Below, piece by piece: positions 36,004 to 45,878 of a stretch of DNA of 64,000 nt (within the stretch, counting starts at the first letter, position 1; each line of letters opens with the position of its first letter). Position numbers and translations under genes: made by a program. The stretch lies in contig NZ_CP088930.1 in the NCBI RefSeq assembly GCF_027594825.1, forward strand, positions 3,967,019-4,031,018, given 5' to 3'. The DNA is from Serratia liquefaciens (GTDB taxonomy: Bacteria; Pseudomonadota; Gammaproteobacteria; Enterobacterales; Enterobacteriaceae). The notes below the pieces were generated by a model. That model made no database searches. It saw only the letters and a list, made by a program, of their open reading frames with translations, and was not told the origin of the DNA.

Positions 36004-36207
36004 TCATTCATCATCTTTTATTTTTAAAACATATTTTTTCCAAAGACGGCTGGAAAGAAATGCATAAATTAATGTGAATATAATAGACGCAAGAAATGCT
36101 TTTATTAATGATGCTGGGAAAGTAAGTATCCTGATGTTTGCGATTAAATAAGTGGAAAAAGAAACTCCTGATATAAATGCCAATCTTCTTATTCTTTCTT
36201 TTTTCAC
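36004..36207 (-). CDS. Small two-helix membrane protein, probable microcin immunity protein
   Basis: A 67-residue protein with a basic start (MKKERIRRLAF), two hydrophobic helices (about 9-25 and 33-52) and a highly charged tail (RLWKKYVLKIKDDE). It starts at GTG 36207 with AAAAGGGATTCATT upstream, 55 bases after the microcin-like gene on the same strand. Class II microcins are always encoded with a small immunity protein, and many of these are two- or three-helix membrane proteins, so the assignment rests on context and architecture. No sequence family was recognised. Base composition is AT-rich like its partner. Confidence 0.55.
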   Translation of the reverse strand: MKKERIRRLAFISGVSFSTYLIANIRILTFPASLIKAFLASIIFTLIYAFLSSRLWKKYVLKIKDDE

Positions 36208-36262
36208 AATGAATCCCTTTTACCTAAAAAGGAGAGATTACAATCTCTCCTCATGTAACTAC

Positions 36263-36604
36263 TTACCAATGGCATTGACCGTTTACACTATTCTTATTTC
36301 TGTCTCCGCCAAAAGCACCACGTCCGTTATCGCCATTATTCCGGGGATCATTTACTGCATCTACTGCGGCATTATAACCAGCTTCGCCGATAATACCACC
36401 GATCCAACCCCCAAGAGCGGCCCCCAGAGGTGCTCCGGGCCCGGTAATGAGGGCTCCGATGTACCCCCCTGCTATGGCTCCTGCCCCTGCAGCTGCCGTT
36501 TTGCCTGCGCTATTAGCCCGGCTACTATTGTCAATCCGGTCACCGCCATTATTCCCGCGGCCGCCAGAAATAGAGTCAAGCATCGATGAATCAATAACTT
36601 TCAT
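36263..36604 (-). CDS. Putative class II microcin precursor with Gly-Gly leader
   Basis: A 113-residue peptide precursor. The first 15 residues, MKVIDSSMLDSISGG, have the form of a double-glycine leader (compare the MccV leader MRTLTLNELDSVSGG). The predicted mature peptide of 98 residues begins with an Asn/Gly-rich polar part. It continues into a Gly/Ala helix-forming core with many GxxxG patterns (about 38-82, GAGAIAGGYIGALITG and GAALGGWIGGIIG) and ends in a polar tail with one cysteine (GQCHW). This is the plan of pore-forming class II microcins. AAAAGGAATTATTT precedes the ATG. No C39-peptidase exporter is in the window, so export would rely on another locus. Confidence 0.65.
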   Translation of the reverse strand: MKVIDSSMLDSISGGRGNNGGDRIDNSSRANSAGKTAAAGAGAIAGGYIGALITGPGAPLGAALGGWIGGIIGEAGYNAAVDAVNDPRNNGDNGRGAFGGDRNKNSVNGQCHW

Positions 36605-36913
36605 AAATAATTCCTTTTCATGATGTGATTGATATGAATATATATTGGTGTGTGAGGCTATTTACAGATAGCTTGTTTTTCCGTCTAGATCAATACGGGT
36701 GGGTAAAAGAAAAATAAAAGGCAGTTAATGGTTGTACTAAAAAGGAATGTTGAAAGGTAAATAAGTCACTGATTGATATGTTTTTAAATGTTTGGTCGCT
36801 GATTATATATGTAAAAAATTGGCAGTTATAAGGATGAGAGAGTTAGCTCAATTTATATCGGTTACTGGAGGATTCGGATGTGTCCCTGATAAAGAATGGT
36901 GCAGTAGATCAAA
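36605..36913. other. AT-rich upstream region of the microcin-like gene
   Basis: About 310 bases without a supportable gene. It is strongly AT-rich (for example around 36630-36660 and 36700-36830) and probably carries the microcin promoter. A short open frame at 36792-36998 runs into rdgC antisense and is not believed. Confidence 0.5.
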
Positions 36914-36931
36914 GGCTCTGCATGCAGAGCC
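36914..36931 (-). terminator. Palindromic terminator of rdgC (right copy of repeat)
   Basis: GGCTCTGCATGCAGAGCC is a perfect palindrome 19 bases after the rdgC stop (minus strand), followed on that strand by TTTGATC. The same sequence lies after ppnP at 35931-35948. Confidence 0.75.
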
Positions 36932-36950
36932 CTTGGTATTTACGGTGGGA

Positions 36951-37862
36951 TTAACGCTGGGCTTCGCCACCCAGAGCTTCGATGGTGTTTTTGATTAACG
37001 CCGCCAACTCACTGGTCATCAGGATGAAATCGGCATCAAAACGCTGGGCGAAGTCGTCACGATCGATATCGTCATTCTGCTCACGCAGCGTATCGGCAAA
37101 CTTCAGACGCTTCAACGAACCGTCATCTGCCAGCACCAGTTGAATGCGCTCTTGCCAGTCCACTGCCAGCTTGGTAACCAGCTTGCCGGCTTCAATATGT
37201 ACCGCAATTTCATCGCTGATCAGGTTCTGCTTCTTGCAGCGGATCACGCCACCGTCTTCCAGAATCGCTTTCAGCTCCGCCTCGTCCTGAATAATAAAGC
37301 CGGCCGGCAGTTCACCGGAACGCACCCATTCGGTCAGCGTCAGCTCGATCGGGCTTTCCATGGTCAGTGGCACCACCGGCAGAGAGCCCAGGCTTTTGCG
37401 CAGCAGCGCCAGGGTATCTTCCGCGCGCTTGGCGCTGGCGGCGTCAACCATGATCAGGTCGTTGACGGTGTCGATCCACATAAAGGTTTGGTTAAAACGG
37501 CTAAAGGCGCGCGGCAACAGGCTGTGCAGCACTTCGTCTTTCAGCGCGTCTTTTTCGGTTTTCTTCAGTTTGCGGTGTTGCTCGCCTTCGAGGCGTTCAA
37601 TTTTGGCCTGCAGCTCTTGCTTGATGACCGGTGACGGCAGGATTTTTTCTTCCTTACGTGCGCAGATGACGATCTGGCCGTTAACCGCATGCGTCAATGC
37701 GTCGCTGTGGGAGCCCATCGGGGAGACCCAGCCGGTTTTCGCCATGTCCTGGCTGCCGCACGGGGTGAAAGCAAAAGCGCTGAGCTGTTTTTCCATTTCA
37801 TCCGCGTTTAGCGCAACTTCGCGGCTCAAACGGTAAACCATCAAATTCTTAAACCACAGCAT
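36951..37862 (-). CDS. rdgC: Recombination-associated protein RdgC
   Basis: A 303-residue DNA-binding protein, the usual RdgC length, starting [16 protein letters not shown]. RdgC forms a ring-shaped dimer around duplex DNA and limits RecA-dependent recombination. Conserved stretches include [20 protein letters not shown] (about 43-62) and the C-terminal [22 protein letters not shown] 37862 is the family start; the open frame upstream is not used. It is a single gene with the palindromic terminator behind it. Confidence 0.96.
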   Translation of the reverse strand: MLWFKNLMVYRLSREVALNADEMEKQLSAFAFTPCGSQDMAKTGWVSPMGSHSDALTHAVNGQIVICARKEEKILPSPVIKQELQAKIERLEGEQHRKLKKTEKDALKDEVLHSLLPRAFSRFNQTFMWIDTVNDLIMVDAASAKRAEDTLALLRKSLGSLPVVPLTMESPIELTLTEWVRSGELPAGFIIQDEAELKAILEDGGVIRCKKQNLISDEIAVHIEAGKLVTKLAVDWQERIQLVLADDGSLKRLKFADTLREQNDDIDRDDFAQRFDADFILMTSELAALIKNTIEALGGEAQR

Positions 37863-37950
37863 AATGTTATCCCTGGCTGGGCGTGCACCTGGCACGCTTA
37901 TTCATCAAAAGCAGGGCGGCATAATAACGAATCAGAGGCGAAAAATCGCC

Positions 37951-40563
37951 TCATTCCCTCCGAATTGCGTCGCCGTCCGCGTTTGAACACCGTGCCCGTT
38001 GCAGCGCCAACGCCAGTTGCCGCTGGCTGAAAGGCTTACGCAGCAGTTCAACGTTTGGCAGATTTTCTTCGTGCTGACGGCGGATGTCCTGGCCGCTGAT
38101 CAGCAGGGCGGTAAGCCGTGGGTTAATCTCTCGCGCCAGCCCAATCACCTGCACACCGTCCAGTTCGCCCGGCAGCATCAGGTCGCTGATCAGTATGTCT
38201 ATATCCGGTGTCTGGCGCAGCAGCGCCAAAGCTTCCTGACTGTCCGCGCTGTCCAGCGTCAGGTAGCCGAGCTGGTGCAAGTGTTCGCACAGCGTATGGC
38301 GAACGTCGTTTTCATCTTCCAGTACCAGCACCAGATTGTCGGTGTTCAGGCTTTCCTCGAGCGCGGGCGAAGGCGCTTCCTCTGGCGCTGGCGTCGGCGC
38401 TCGCGGCAATTGCAGGCGCACCAGCGTGCCCTTGCCCGGTGTGGTTTCAATCTGTACCCGGCCGCCGGACTGGCGGACAAAGCCATAGACCATCGACAGC
38501 CCCAGCCCACTGCCGCTGCCTACCGCCTTGGTGGTGAAGAAGGGTTCGAACACCTGAGCCTTCACCTCTTCCGACATGCCGCAGCCGGTATCAATCACTT
38601 CCAGCGCCACCATGTCCTGCTTTTTGCCGCCGCTGCGCACTACCCGTTGGTTGTAGATGCGAATATTCACCACGCCGCTGCGGCCTTCCATCGCATCCCG
38701 AGCGTTGACCACCAGGTTGATGAGCGCATTCTCCAACTGATTGGCATCGATCCAGGCAGGCCAGCCAGGGCGCTGTGCCTCGATGCTCAGCGAAAGCGTG
38801 CTGGGCAGTGAATGGCGCAACAGCTCCTGCAGGTTTTCCACCAGCGCCTGCAGCGTGATGGCCTGCGGATGCAGCGCCTGCTTGCGCGAGAATGCCAGCA
38901 GCCGCTGGGTGAGCTGTGCGCCACGTTCGGCGGCCTTCAGCGCCCGAAGGATGCGCTGTTCGGTCTGTGCGTCCTGGGTTTGTTGAGTGGTCAGTTCCAG
39001 GCTGCCGATAATCACCGCCAGCAGGTTGTTGAAATCATGCGCCAGGCCGCCGGTGAGCTGGCCGACCGCCTTCATTTTCTGGCTGTGCAGCAGCGCTTCT
39101 TCCAGCGCTTTGCGCTCGGTGCGTTCCAGCACCACGTTGACCACGCCACGGTTAGGTACCGGACTGAAGCGCAGCTCTACGGTTCGGCCATCGCTCAGGC
39201 GCAGTTCCTGCGGCTGTGGTAGTTCGCTCGACAGGTTGGCCAGCACCGCCTCCCAACGCTGACCCGCCGGTGGCGTAACCTGTTGCAGTAGTTCACGGTA
39301 GTGCAGGCCGCGGTGCAGCTGGTGCTCGTTGAGTCCCAGCAGCAGGGGGTATTGCGGGTTCCACACCACCAGTTGACCGTCGTTATCAAACAGCGCAAAA
39401 CCGTCGCGCATCGCCAGAAAGGTGGTTTCCAGCTGGGTGCTTTTTTCTTTCAGCAGGCGGGAGGTCTGTTCCAGCGAGGCGGTGTTGCGCGCAAAAACGT
39501 TGAATGCGCGCGCCAGTTCGCCCAGTTCGTCACGGCGTTGCAGCGCCGGTACGCTGACGTCACGTTCGCCGCGCGCCAGCCGCGTCATGGCGCCGGCGAT
39601 TGCCGTCAGGTTGGAGCCGAGGTTGCGGTAGATATACAGTCCGGCGAAGCCGGTAATCACCAGTGCCAGCAACGCGAACAGGCCGATAAACCAGCTGATG
39701 GAACTGAGCTCATTATGGGTTTGGTGAGTGCGCAGCTCCGACTCGTTGGCCACCTTTTGCACGTAAAGGTTGATATCGTCGTTGAGCATCGCGACTAACG
39801 CTTTGATGTGGTAGGTGTAATAGGCTAGGGCCAGGTCGCTTTGTTCCAGCTCCAGCGTTTCGGGCAGCAGGCGCTGTTCGCTGAGCCGAAACTGGCGCAT
39901 TTTCTCGTCTACCAAGGCATCCGGGCTGTGTTGCGGCCAGTAGGCCATAACGCTGTCGAGCTGCTGGGCCGCAGCCTTGGGGGTTGGGGTCTGTATGGCG
40001 ATCGCCAGCAGCCGGTCGATCTGGCTTAGCAGCGGCTGCGAGGGCTGGTTGAGATTATTGCGCTGATTGAGGGTGGCGATATGCCGCAGCGTACTCTGTG
40101 ACTGATACAGCCCGCTGAGCAGAATATTGCGTTGCAGATGCCGTTGGTGTCCCAGATCCAGCATGCGGGTTACGCTGCTTTCCAGCGCGTTGCTGCGGCT
40201 AATGATGCGCTTGACCAGTGCCGGTTCGCTGTGGGCCAACGGGGCGTCTGCCAGCCGGCTGAGCGAGGTTTGCAGCACCAGCTGCGTTTGTTTCAGCCGG
40301 GCGGATTCGCTCTGGTATTCCAGAGCACCCACCACTTGCGAGAGCCGAATAGCCGCGGTCGCCACGTTGGAGGTATCCCGGCTCAACGCCATGCTGCCGT
40401 TCATTTCTGCCAGGGTTTGCGCCTGCATCTGTTCCTGCAGCTTGCCCGCATGGTAGAAACCGAAGATCGCCACGCCGCTGACCATCAGCGTCACCGCCAC
40501 CACCAGCAGGTTGAACATCAACAGGCGCCCACGCGCGCCGGCAAGGAAAGGCAGTCTGCGCAT
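37951..40563 (-). CDS. Hybrid sensor histidine kinase
   Basis: An 870-residue inner-membrane kinase with TorS-like architecture. Order: transmembrane helix (about 14-34), long helical periplasmic sensor (about 35-285), second helix (about 288-312), HAMP (about 313-365), PAS-like domain (about 385-480), HisKA with His509 in [11 protein letters not shown]. The ATPase domain has [16 protein letters not shown] and [12 protein letters not shown], and the receiver domain has Asp794 (LISDLMLPG). There is no HPt domain, so phosphotransfer to a partner would need a separate HPt or direct transfer from His509. It is divergent from the sugar ABC operon. The response regulator at 46866 is the likely partner. 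Confidence 0.92.
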   Translation of the reverse strand: MRRLPFLAGARGRLLMFNLLVVAVTLMVSGVAIFGFYHAGKLQEQMQAQTLAEMNGSMALSRDTSNVATAAIRLSQVVGALEYQSESARLKQTQLVLQTSLSRLADAPLAHSEPALVKRIISRSNALESSVTRMLDLGHQRHLQRNILLSGLYQSQSTLRHIATLNQRNNLNQPSQPLLSQIDRLLAIAIQTPTPKAAAQQLDSVMAYWPQHSPDALVDEKMRQFRLSEQRLLPETLELEQSDLALAYYTYHIKALVAMLNDDINLYVQKVANESELRTHQTHNELSSISWFIGLFALLALVITGFAGLYIYRNLGSNLTAIAGAMTRLARGERDVSVPALQRRDELGELARAFNVFARNTASLEQTSRLLKEKSTQLETTFLAMRDGFALFDNDGQLVVWNPQYPLLLGLNEHQLHRGLHYRELLQQVTPPAGQRWEAVLANLSSELPQPQELRLSDGRTVELRFSPVPNRGVVNVVLERTERKALEEALLHSQKMKAVGQLTGGLAHDFNNLLAVIIGSLELTTQQTQDAQTEQRILRALKAAERGAQLTQRLLAFSRKQALHPQAITLQALVENLQELLRHSLPSTLSLSIEAQRPGWPAWIDANQLENALINLVVNARDAMEGRSGVVNIRIYNQRVVRSGGKKQDMVALEVIDTGCGMSEEVKAQVFEPFFTTKAVGSGSGLGLSMVYGFVRQSGGRVQIETTPGKGTLVRLQLPRAPTPAPEEAPSPALEESLNTDNLVLVLEDENDVRHTLCEHLHQLGYLTLDSADSQEALALLRQTPDIDILISDLMLPGELDGVQVIGLAREINPRLTALLISGQDIRRQHEENLPNVELLRKPFSQRQLALALQRARCSNADGDAIRRE

Positions 40564-40703
40564 CGAATCCCCCGTAACTGACTGTTCGCAGTATAAATCC
40601 CCGTCCCATTAACAATATGACAAAGATGAACGAGCGCTGACATTTTGCATTTATTTATGCGTGGTTAACTGCTGCCATCCGAACCGCAACCAGAGGTATG
40701 ACG

Positions 40704-42224
40704 ATGAGCGCGACCCCGATTCTGGAAATGCACAACATCGCCAAGAGTTTTGGTCAGTTCTATGCGCTCAAGGGCGTCAACCTGACGGTGTATCGCGGTG
40801 AGATCCACGCGCTAATGGGTGAAAACGGCGCGGGTAAAAGTACCTTGATGAAAATATTGGCCGGCGCTTATATCGCCAGCAGCGGGGAAATTATTATCGA
40901 TGGGCAGCCGTTCGCCATCAAAGGGCCAAAAGATGCTCTGGCGGCAGGTATCACGCTGATTTACCAGGAAATGAATTTGGCCCCGAATCTGACGGTGGCG
41001 GAAAACATTTTTCTGGGCAGCGAGATCCAACGTGGCGGCCTGGTGAAACGCGGACAGATGTTGCTGGAAGCGCAGAAGGTGATCGATCGTTTGGGGGCGC
41101 AGTTCAGCGCCGGCGATCGCGTGATGAAATTAACCATCGCCGAGCAGCAACAGGTGGAAATCGCCCGTGCGCTGCACCGTAACAGCCGCATTCTGGTGAT
41201 GGACGAACCTACGGCGGCGCTTTCTTCACGCGAGACGCATCGACTGTTCGAGCTGATCAAACGGCTGCGCGATGAAGGCATGGCAATCATTTATATCAGC
41301 CACCGCATGGCGGAGGTGTACGAGCTGTCGGATCGCGTCAGCGTGCTGCGCGACGGTCAGTATGTTGGCAGCCTGATGCGCGACAAGCTGTCCGCCAGCG
41401 AGTTGGTGCGCATGATGGTGGGGCGACCGCTGAGCGACTTGTTCAATAAGGAACAGGGCATCCCGGTGGGGGAACCTCGGCTGACGCTGCGCGGCCTGAC
41501 TGACGGCAAAAAGGTGAAGCCGATCAGCCTTCAGGTCCGCGCCGGTGAAATTGTCGGCCTTGCCGGGCTGGTGGGCGCCGGCCGCTCCGAACTGGCGCAG
41601 CTGATTTTCGGCGTGCGCAAGTCCAGCGGCGGTACGGTGGAGATCGACGGCAAACTGGCCAGTATCCACTCGCCGCGCGATGCCATTGCTCTGGGCATCG
41701 GCTTTCTCACTGAAAACCGCAAGGAGCAGGGGTTGTTTCTCGATCTGGCCGCGCATGAAAACATCGTGATGGCGACGCTGGAACGCGACAGCCGCTATGG
41801 ACTGCTCAATCGCCGCAAGGCGCAGCGTATTTCCAGCGACGCTATCGGCCTGCTGAATATCCGCGTGCCACATGCTCAGGTGCGGGCCGGCGGCCTGTCC
41901 GGCGGTAATCAGCAAAAGCTGCTGATTTCACGCTGGGTAGCCATTGGCCCACGGATCCTGATCCTCGATGAACCGACACGCGGCGTGGACGTGGGGGCCA
42001 AAAGCGAGATTTATCGCATCATGAGCCAGATGGCGCAGCAAGGCGTGGCGATCCTGATGATCTCCAGCGAACTGCCTGAGGTGGTCGGCATGAGCGACCG
42101 GGTCTACGTGATGCACGAAGGCAGCATCGTCGGGGAACTGAGCGGCGATGAGATCAGCCAGGAAAACATCATGACGCTGGCCACCGGCGTTGACGCCACC
42201 CAGCCGCAGGCGACTACCGCATGA
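40704..42224 (+). CDS. Sugar ABC transporter ATP-binding protein (RbsA-like)
   Basis: A 506-residue protein with two fused nucleotide-binding domains, as in RbsA, XylG and AraG. Domain 1 has Walker [12 protein letters not shown] (about 36-46) and signature [15 protein letters not shown]. Domain 2 has the degenerate first loop [16 protein letters not shown], the signature [14 protein letters not shown] and Walker [21 protein letters not shown]. It powers pentose/hexose import. ATG 40704 is preferred over ATG 40698 because AGAGG is then seven bases upstream. It overlaps the permease gene by four bases. Confidence 0.93.
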   Translation: MSATPILEMHNIAKSFGQFYALKGVNLTVYRGEIHALMGENGAGKSTLMKILAGAYIASSGEIIIDGQPFAIKGPKDALAAGITLIYQEMNLAPNLTVAENIFLGSEIQRGGLVKRGQMLLEAQKVIDRLGAQFSAGDRVMKLTIAEQQQVEIARALHRNSRILVMDEPTAALSSRETHRLFELIKRLRDEGMAIIYISHRMAEVYELSDRVSVLRDGQYVGSLMRDKLSASELVRMMVGRPLSDLFNKEQGIPVGEPRLTLRGLTDGKKVKPISLQVRAGEIVGLAGLVGAGRSELAQLIFGVRKSSGGTVEIDGKLASIHSPRDAIALGIGFLTENRKEQGLFLDLAAHENIVMATLERDSRYGLLNRRKAQRISSDAIGLLNIRVPHAQVRAGGLSGGNQQKLLISRWVAIGPRILILDEPTRGVDVGAKSEIYRIMSQMAQQGVAILMISSELPEVVGMSDRVYVMHEGSIVGELSGDEISQENIMTLATGVDATQPQATTA

Positions 42225-43246
42225 ATAATTCCATCCCTACGCTCAAGGAGCCGACCATGACTTCGAATCCATTGCCGCCAGGCGCAAAAAATCCGACGCT
42301 GAAACGGGCACTGTTGGGCGATATGATGCAAACCGTCGGTATCTTGCCGATATTGATCCTGATCGTCGCGGTTTTCGGCTTTGTCGCACCAAACTTCTTT
42401 ACCGATGCCAACCTGCTGAATATCGCCCGGCAGGCGTCGATTAACATCGTGTTGGCGGCGGGCATGACCTTTATCATTCTGACCGGCGGTATCGATCTTT
42501 CGGTCGGTTCGATGCTGGGCACCACCGCGGTGGTAGCGATGGCGGTGTCACTGATGCCAGGCATGGCCGGAATGTCGATCCCGCTGGCGCTGCTGGCCGG
42601 TTTAGGCATGGGGCTGTTTAATGGTTTTCTGGTGGCCTACGCTGGTTTGCCGCCGTTTATTGTCACCCTCGGCACCTATACCGCGCTGCGCGGTGCCGCT
42701 TATCTGTTGGCGGACGGCACCACCATCATCAATTCCAATATCAGTTTTGAATGGATCGGCAACGCTTACCTGGGGCCTATCCCCTGGTTGGTGATTATCG
42801 CCTTTGCGGTGATTGCAGTGTGCTGGTTCATTCTGCGCCGCACGACGCTGGGGGTTCATATCTACGCGGTAGGCGGCAACATGCAGGCGGCGCGCCTGAC
42901 CGGGATCAAGGTCGGTGCCGTGCTGCTGTTTGTCTATGGCATGAGCGGCCTGCTGTCCGGGTTGGGCGGAGTGATGAGCGCCTCGCGGCTGTACAGCGCC
43001 AACGGTAACCTTGGCATGGGCTATGAGCTTGATGCTATCGCCGCAGTCATTCTCGGCGGCACCAGCTTCGTCGGCGGCATCGGTACCATTACCGGTACGC
43101 TGGTAGGGGCGTTGATTATCGCCACCCTGAACAACGGCATGACGTTGATGGGCGTCTCTTACTTCTGGCAACTGGTGATCAAAGGAGCGGTGATCATCAT
43201 AGCAGTGCTGATTGATAAGTACCGCACCCGCAATTATCAACATTGA
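42221..43246 (+). CDS. Sugar ABC transporter permease (RbsC-like)
   Basis: A 341-residue inner-membrane permease of the ribose/xylose type with about 8-10 helices. The conserved cytoplasmic motif is the family signature [29 protein letters not shown] (about 287-315). [15 protein letters not shown] (about 85-99) is also typical. Translation is coupled to the ATPase gene by a four-base overlap. A second in-frame ATG at 42257 is possible but less likely. Confidence 0.93.
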   Translation: MNNSIPTLKEPTMTSNPLPPGAKNPTLKRALLGDMMQTVGILPILILIVAVFGFVAPNFFTDANLLNIARQASINIVLAAGMTFIILTGGIDLSVGSMLGTTAVVAMAVSLMPGMAGMSIPLALLAGLGMGLFNGFLVAYAGLPPFIVTLGTYTALRGAAYLLADGTTIINSNISFEWIGNAYLGPIPWLVIIAFAVIAVCWFILRRTTLGVHIYAVGGNMQAARLTGIKVGAVLLFVYGMSGLLSGLGGVMSASRLYSANGNLGMGYELDAIAAVILGGTSFVGGIGTITGTLVGALIIATLNNGMTLMGVSYFWQLVIKGAVIIIAVLIDKYRTRNYQH

Positions 43247-43312
43247 TTTATCCGTCACCGACGCCCACCGGGGCAGGTTTTTCGTATCTCAGAAAATAAT
43301 GGGGAAAACACT

Positions 43313-44257
43313 ATGCGTTTCAAGCCATTGATTACCGCTTTGCTGGTTACCGCCGCACTCGGCAGCGCTTCGTTGGTGCAGGCGAAAGAATTGAAATCGA
43401 TTGGGGTGACGGTGGGCGATTTGGCCAACCCGTTCTTTGTGCAGATCACCAAGGGTGCGGAACTGAAAGCGCGCGAACTGGCCGGTGACAAGGTTAACGT
43501 GACGCTGGTGTCGAGCGGTTACGATCTCGGTCAGCAGGTGGCGCAGATCGATAACTTTATCGCCGCCAAGGTGGATATGATCATCCTGAACGCCGCAGAT
43601 TCCAAAGGGATCGGCCCGGCGGTAAAACGCGCCAAAGACGCCGGCATCGTGGTGGTGGCGGTGGACGTGGCGGCGGAAGGTGCCGATGCCACCATCACCT
43701 CGGACAACACCCAGGCCGGCGCCATGGCCTGTAAATACATCAGCGATCGCCTGAAAGAGAAAGGCAACGTGGTGATCATCAATGGCCCACCGGTGTCCGC
43801 GGTACAGAACCGGGTGGAAGGCTGCATGACCGAACTGAAGAAACACTCGGAGATCAAGCTGCTGTCCTATAACCAGAACGCCAAGGGCAGCCGCGAAGGC
43901 GGGCTGGAGATCATGACCGCGCTGTTGGCGGCCAATCCGAAGATCGACGGCGTATTTGCGATTAACGATCCTACGGCGATCGGTGCCGATCTGGCAGCCA
44001 AGCAGGCGCAGCGCAGCGAATTCTTTATCGTTGGCGTAGACGGATCGCCGGACGGCGAAGAGGCGCTCAAGCGCGGCGGAAAATCGCTGTTTGTGGCGAC
44101 ACCGGCACAGGATCCGCAGGTGATGGCGGCCAAAGCGGTCGAGATCGGTTACGAAATTCTGCAGGGTAAACCCGCACCAACCGGTCCGGTGCTGATCCCG
44201 GTCACCATGATCGATAAAAACAATATTGGCAGCTACAAAGGCTGGACGGTGAAATAA
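43313..44257 (+). CDS. Periplasmic sugar-binding protein (RbsB-like)
   Basis: A 314-residue binding protein of the Peripla_BP_4 family. The signal peptide is MRFKPLITALLVTAALGSASLVQA (24 residues). The mature start LKSIGVTVGDLANPFFVQITKGAE is typical of RbsB-type proteins, as are VDMIILNAADSKGIGPAVKRAKDAGIVVVAVDV and FAINDPTAIGADLAAKQA. It captures the sugar for the ABC importer; the adjacent isomerase points to a pentose or hexose such as D-lyxose or D-mannose. Confidence 0.92.
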   Translation: MRFKPLITALLVTAALGSASLVQAKELKSIGVTVGDLANPFFVQITKGAELKARELAGDKVNVTLVSSGYDLGQQVAQIDNFIAAKVDMIILNAADSKGIGPAVKRAKDAGIVVVAVDVAAEGADATITSDNTQAGAMACKYISDRLKEKGNVVIINGPPVSAVQNRVEGCMTELKKHSEIKLLSYNQNAKGSREGGLEIMTALLAANPKIDGVFAINDPTAIGADLAAKQAQRSEFFIVGVDGSPDGEEALKRGGKSLFVATPAQDPQVMAAKAVEIGYEILQGKPAPTGPVLIPVTMIDKNNIGSYKGWTVK

Positions 44258-44319
44258 CCTGTTATCGGCGGGGTCTGCTACGCCAGGCCCCTCATTTCAT
44301 CCCCACTTCCGGAGGCGAT

Positions 44320-45006
44320 ATGAACCGTTCCGCCGTGAACCAGACTCTGCAACAAACCCAGCATTTTTTTGCCCGCTTCGACGTCCATCTGCCGCCCTTT
44401 GCCCACTTTAGCCTGCCGGTCTGGCGTCAGCTCGATCGCCAGCCGTGGCAGGAAGTATTCGACCTGAAGTTGGGTTGGGACGTCACGGCGTTCGGCGGCG
44501 ATGATTTTGCTCACAAGGGGCTCACGCTGTTCACGTTGCGAAACGGTTCGCCCGGCGGTCGACCTTATGCCAAATGCTATGCGGAGAAAATAATGCATTG
44601 CCGTGAAGCGCAGGTGACGCCGATGCATTTCCACTGGCGCAAGCGGGAAGACATCATCAATCGCGGTGGCGGCAACCTGATCGTCGAGCTGCATAACGCC
44701 GATCCGCAGGAAGGGCTGGCCGATAGCCCGGTGAGCGTGACCCTGGACGGTTGCCGACAAACCCATACTGCCGGTTCGCGCCTGCGGCTGGCGCCGGGGG
44801 AAAGCATCTGCCTGACGCCGGGGATCTATCACAGCTTTTGGGGCGAGGAAGGTTTCGGCGACGTGCTGGTGGGGGAGGTCTCTACGGTGAATGACGACGA
44901 CAGCGATAACCGCTTCCTGACGCCGCTCAGCCGCTTTAGCCAGATCGAAGAGGATCAGCCGCCCCAGTGGTTGCTGTGTAACGAGTACTTGCGCTTTATC
45001 GATTAA
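44320..45006 (+). CDS. D-lyxose/D-mannose isomerase family protein
   Basis: A 228-residue cupin of the D-lyxose isomerase family, which interconverts D-lyxose and D-xylulose and also D-mannose and D-fructose. The metal site is visible as MHFHWRKREDIINRGG, with His108 and His110 and the following Glu residues, and a later His in GIYHSFWGEEGFGDVLVGEVS. The flanking YAEKIMHCREAQVTP and LTPGIYHSFWG blocks are the family hallmarks. AGGAG lies before the ATG. It is the first catabolic step after import in this operon. Confidence 0.85.
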   Translation: MNRSAVNQTLQQTQHFFARFDVHLPPFAHFSLPVWRQLDRQPWQEVFDLKLGWDVTAFGGDDFAHKGLTLFTLRNGSPGGRPYAKCYAEKIMHCREAQVTPMHFHWRKREDIINRGGGNLIVELHNADPQEGLADSPVSVTLDGCRQTHTAGSRLRLAPGESICLTPGIYHSFWGEEGFGDVLVGEVSTVNDDDSDNRFLTPLSRFSQIEEDQPPQWLLCNEYLRFID

Positions 45007-45017
45007 GGAGATGCACC

Positions 45018-45878
45018 ATGGCATTGATTTCACTGGCACAGGGGCTATCGCACGCGCGTCAACACGGCTATGCGCTTGGCGCGTTCAACGTGCTCGACAG
45101 CCACTTCCTGCGCGCGCTGTTTACCGCCGCGCAGGCCGCGCGATCGCCCTTTATCATCAATATTGCCGAAGTCCACTTTAAGTACGTCTCGCTGGAGTCT
45201 TTGGTCGCGGCGATCAAAAGCGAAGCGGCGCAGCACGACATTCCGGTGGTGTTGAACCTCGATCACGGTCTGCATTTTGAGGCGGTGGTGCAGGCATTGC
45301 GGCTGGGATTCAGCTCGGTGATGTTCGACGGTTCCGGGCTGAGTTACGAAGAAAATGTGCGCCAAACGCAGGAAGTGGTGCGCATGTGTCATGCGGTGGG
45401 CGTCTCGGTGGAGGCCGAGCTGGGTGCCGTCGGCGGTGACGAAGGCGGTGCTCTGTATGGCGAGGCCGACAGCAATAAATTTACCGACCCGCAGCGGGCG
45501 CGCGAGTTTGTCGAATTGACCGGCATCGATGCACTGGCGGTGGCGATCGGCAACGCGCACGGCAAATACAAGGGCGAACCCAAGCTCGATTTCGAACGTC
45601 TGGCGGCTATCCAGCAGCAGGCTGGCATCCCTTTGGTGCTGCACGGCGGTTCCGGCATCAGCGATGCCGACTTCAAGCGGGCAATCAGCCTGGGCATTCA
45701 CAAAATCAACTTCTATACCGGCATGTCGCAAGCGGCACTGGGGGCGATTGAACAGCGGATGACGCAGCGTCACGCGATTTATGATGAGTTTGCCGAAGTG
45801 CTGTTGGCGGTGGAGCGGTCGATCAGCGAAGTGGTGCAGCAGCAGATGCATATTTTCGGCAGCGCCGGGCGGTTGTGA
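45018..45878 (+). CDS. Class II (zinc) ketose-bisphosphate/ketose-phosphate aldolase
   Basis: A 286-residue class II aldolase of the GatY/KbaY/FbaA type. The catalytic pair Asp82 and zinc ligand His83 lie in VVLNLDHGLHFE. Further zinc ligands are His in GNAHGKYKGEPKLDFE (about 180) and LHGGSGISD (about 208), with the Gly-rich phosphate-binding loop. The partner kinase overlaps it by four bases. In this operon it could split a ketose 1-phosphate or 1,6-bisphosphate into dihydroxyacetone phosphate and an aldehyde; which one is inferred from context only. Confidence 0.9.
   Translation: MALISLAQGLSHARQHGYALGAFNVLDSHFLRALFTAAQAARSPFIINIAEVHFKYVSLESLVAAIKSEAAQHDIPVVLNLDHGLHFEAVVQALRLGFSSVMFDGSGLSYEENVRQTQEVVRMCHAVGVSVEAELGAVGGDEGGALYGEADSNKFTDPQRAREFVELTGIDALAVAIGNAHGKYKGEPKLDFERLAAIQQQAGIPLVLHGGSGISDADFKRAISLGIHKINFYTGMSQAALGAIEQRMTQRHAIYDEFAEVLLAVERSISEVVQQQMHIFGSAGRL

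Noticed and set aside
36792..36998. 68-residue plus-strand frame near the rdgC terminator
   Set aside because: It runs through the palindromic terminator into antisense of rdgC, with no convincing start or homology.
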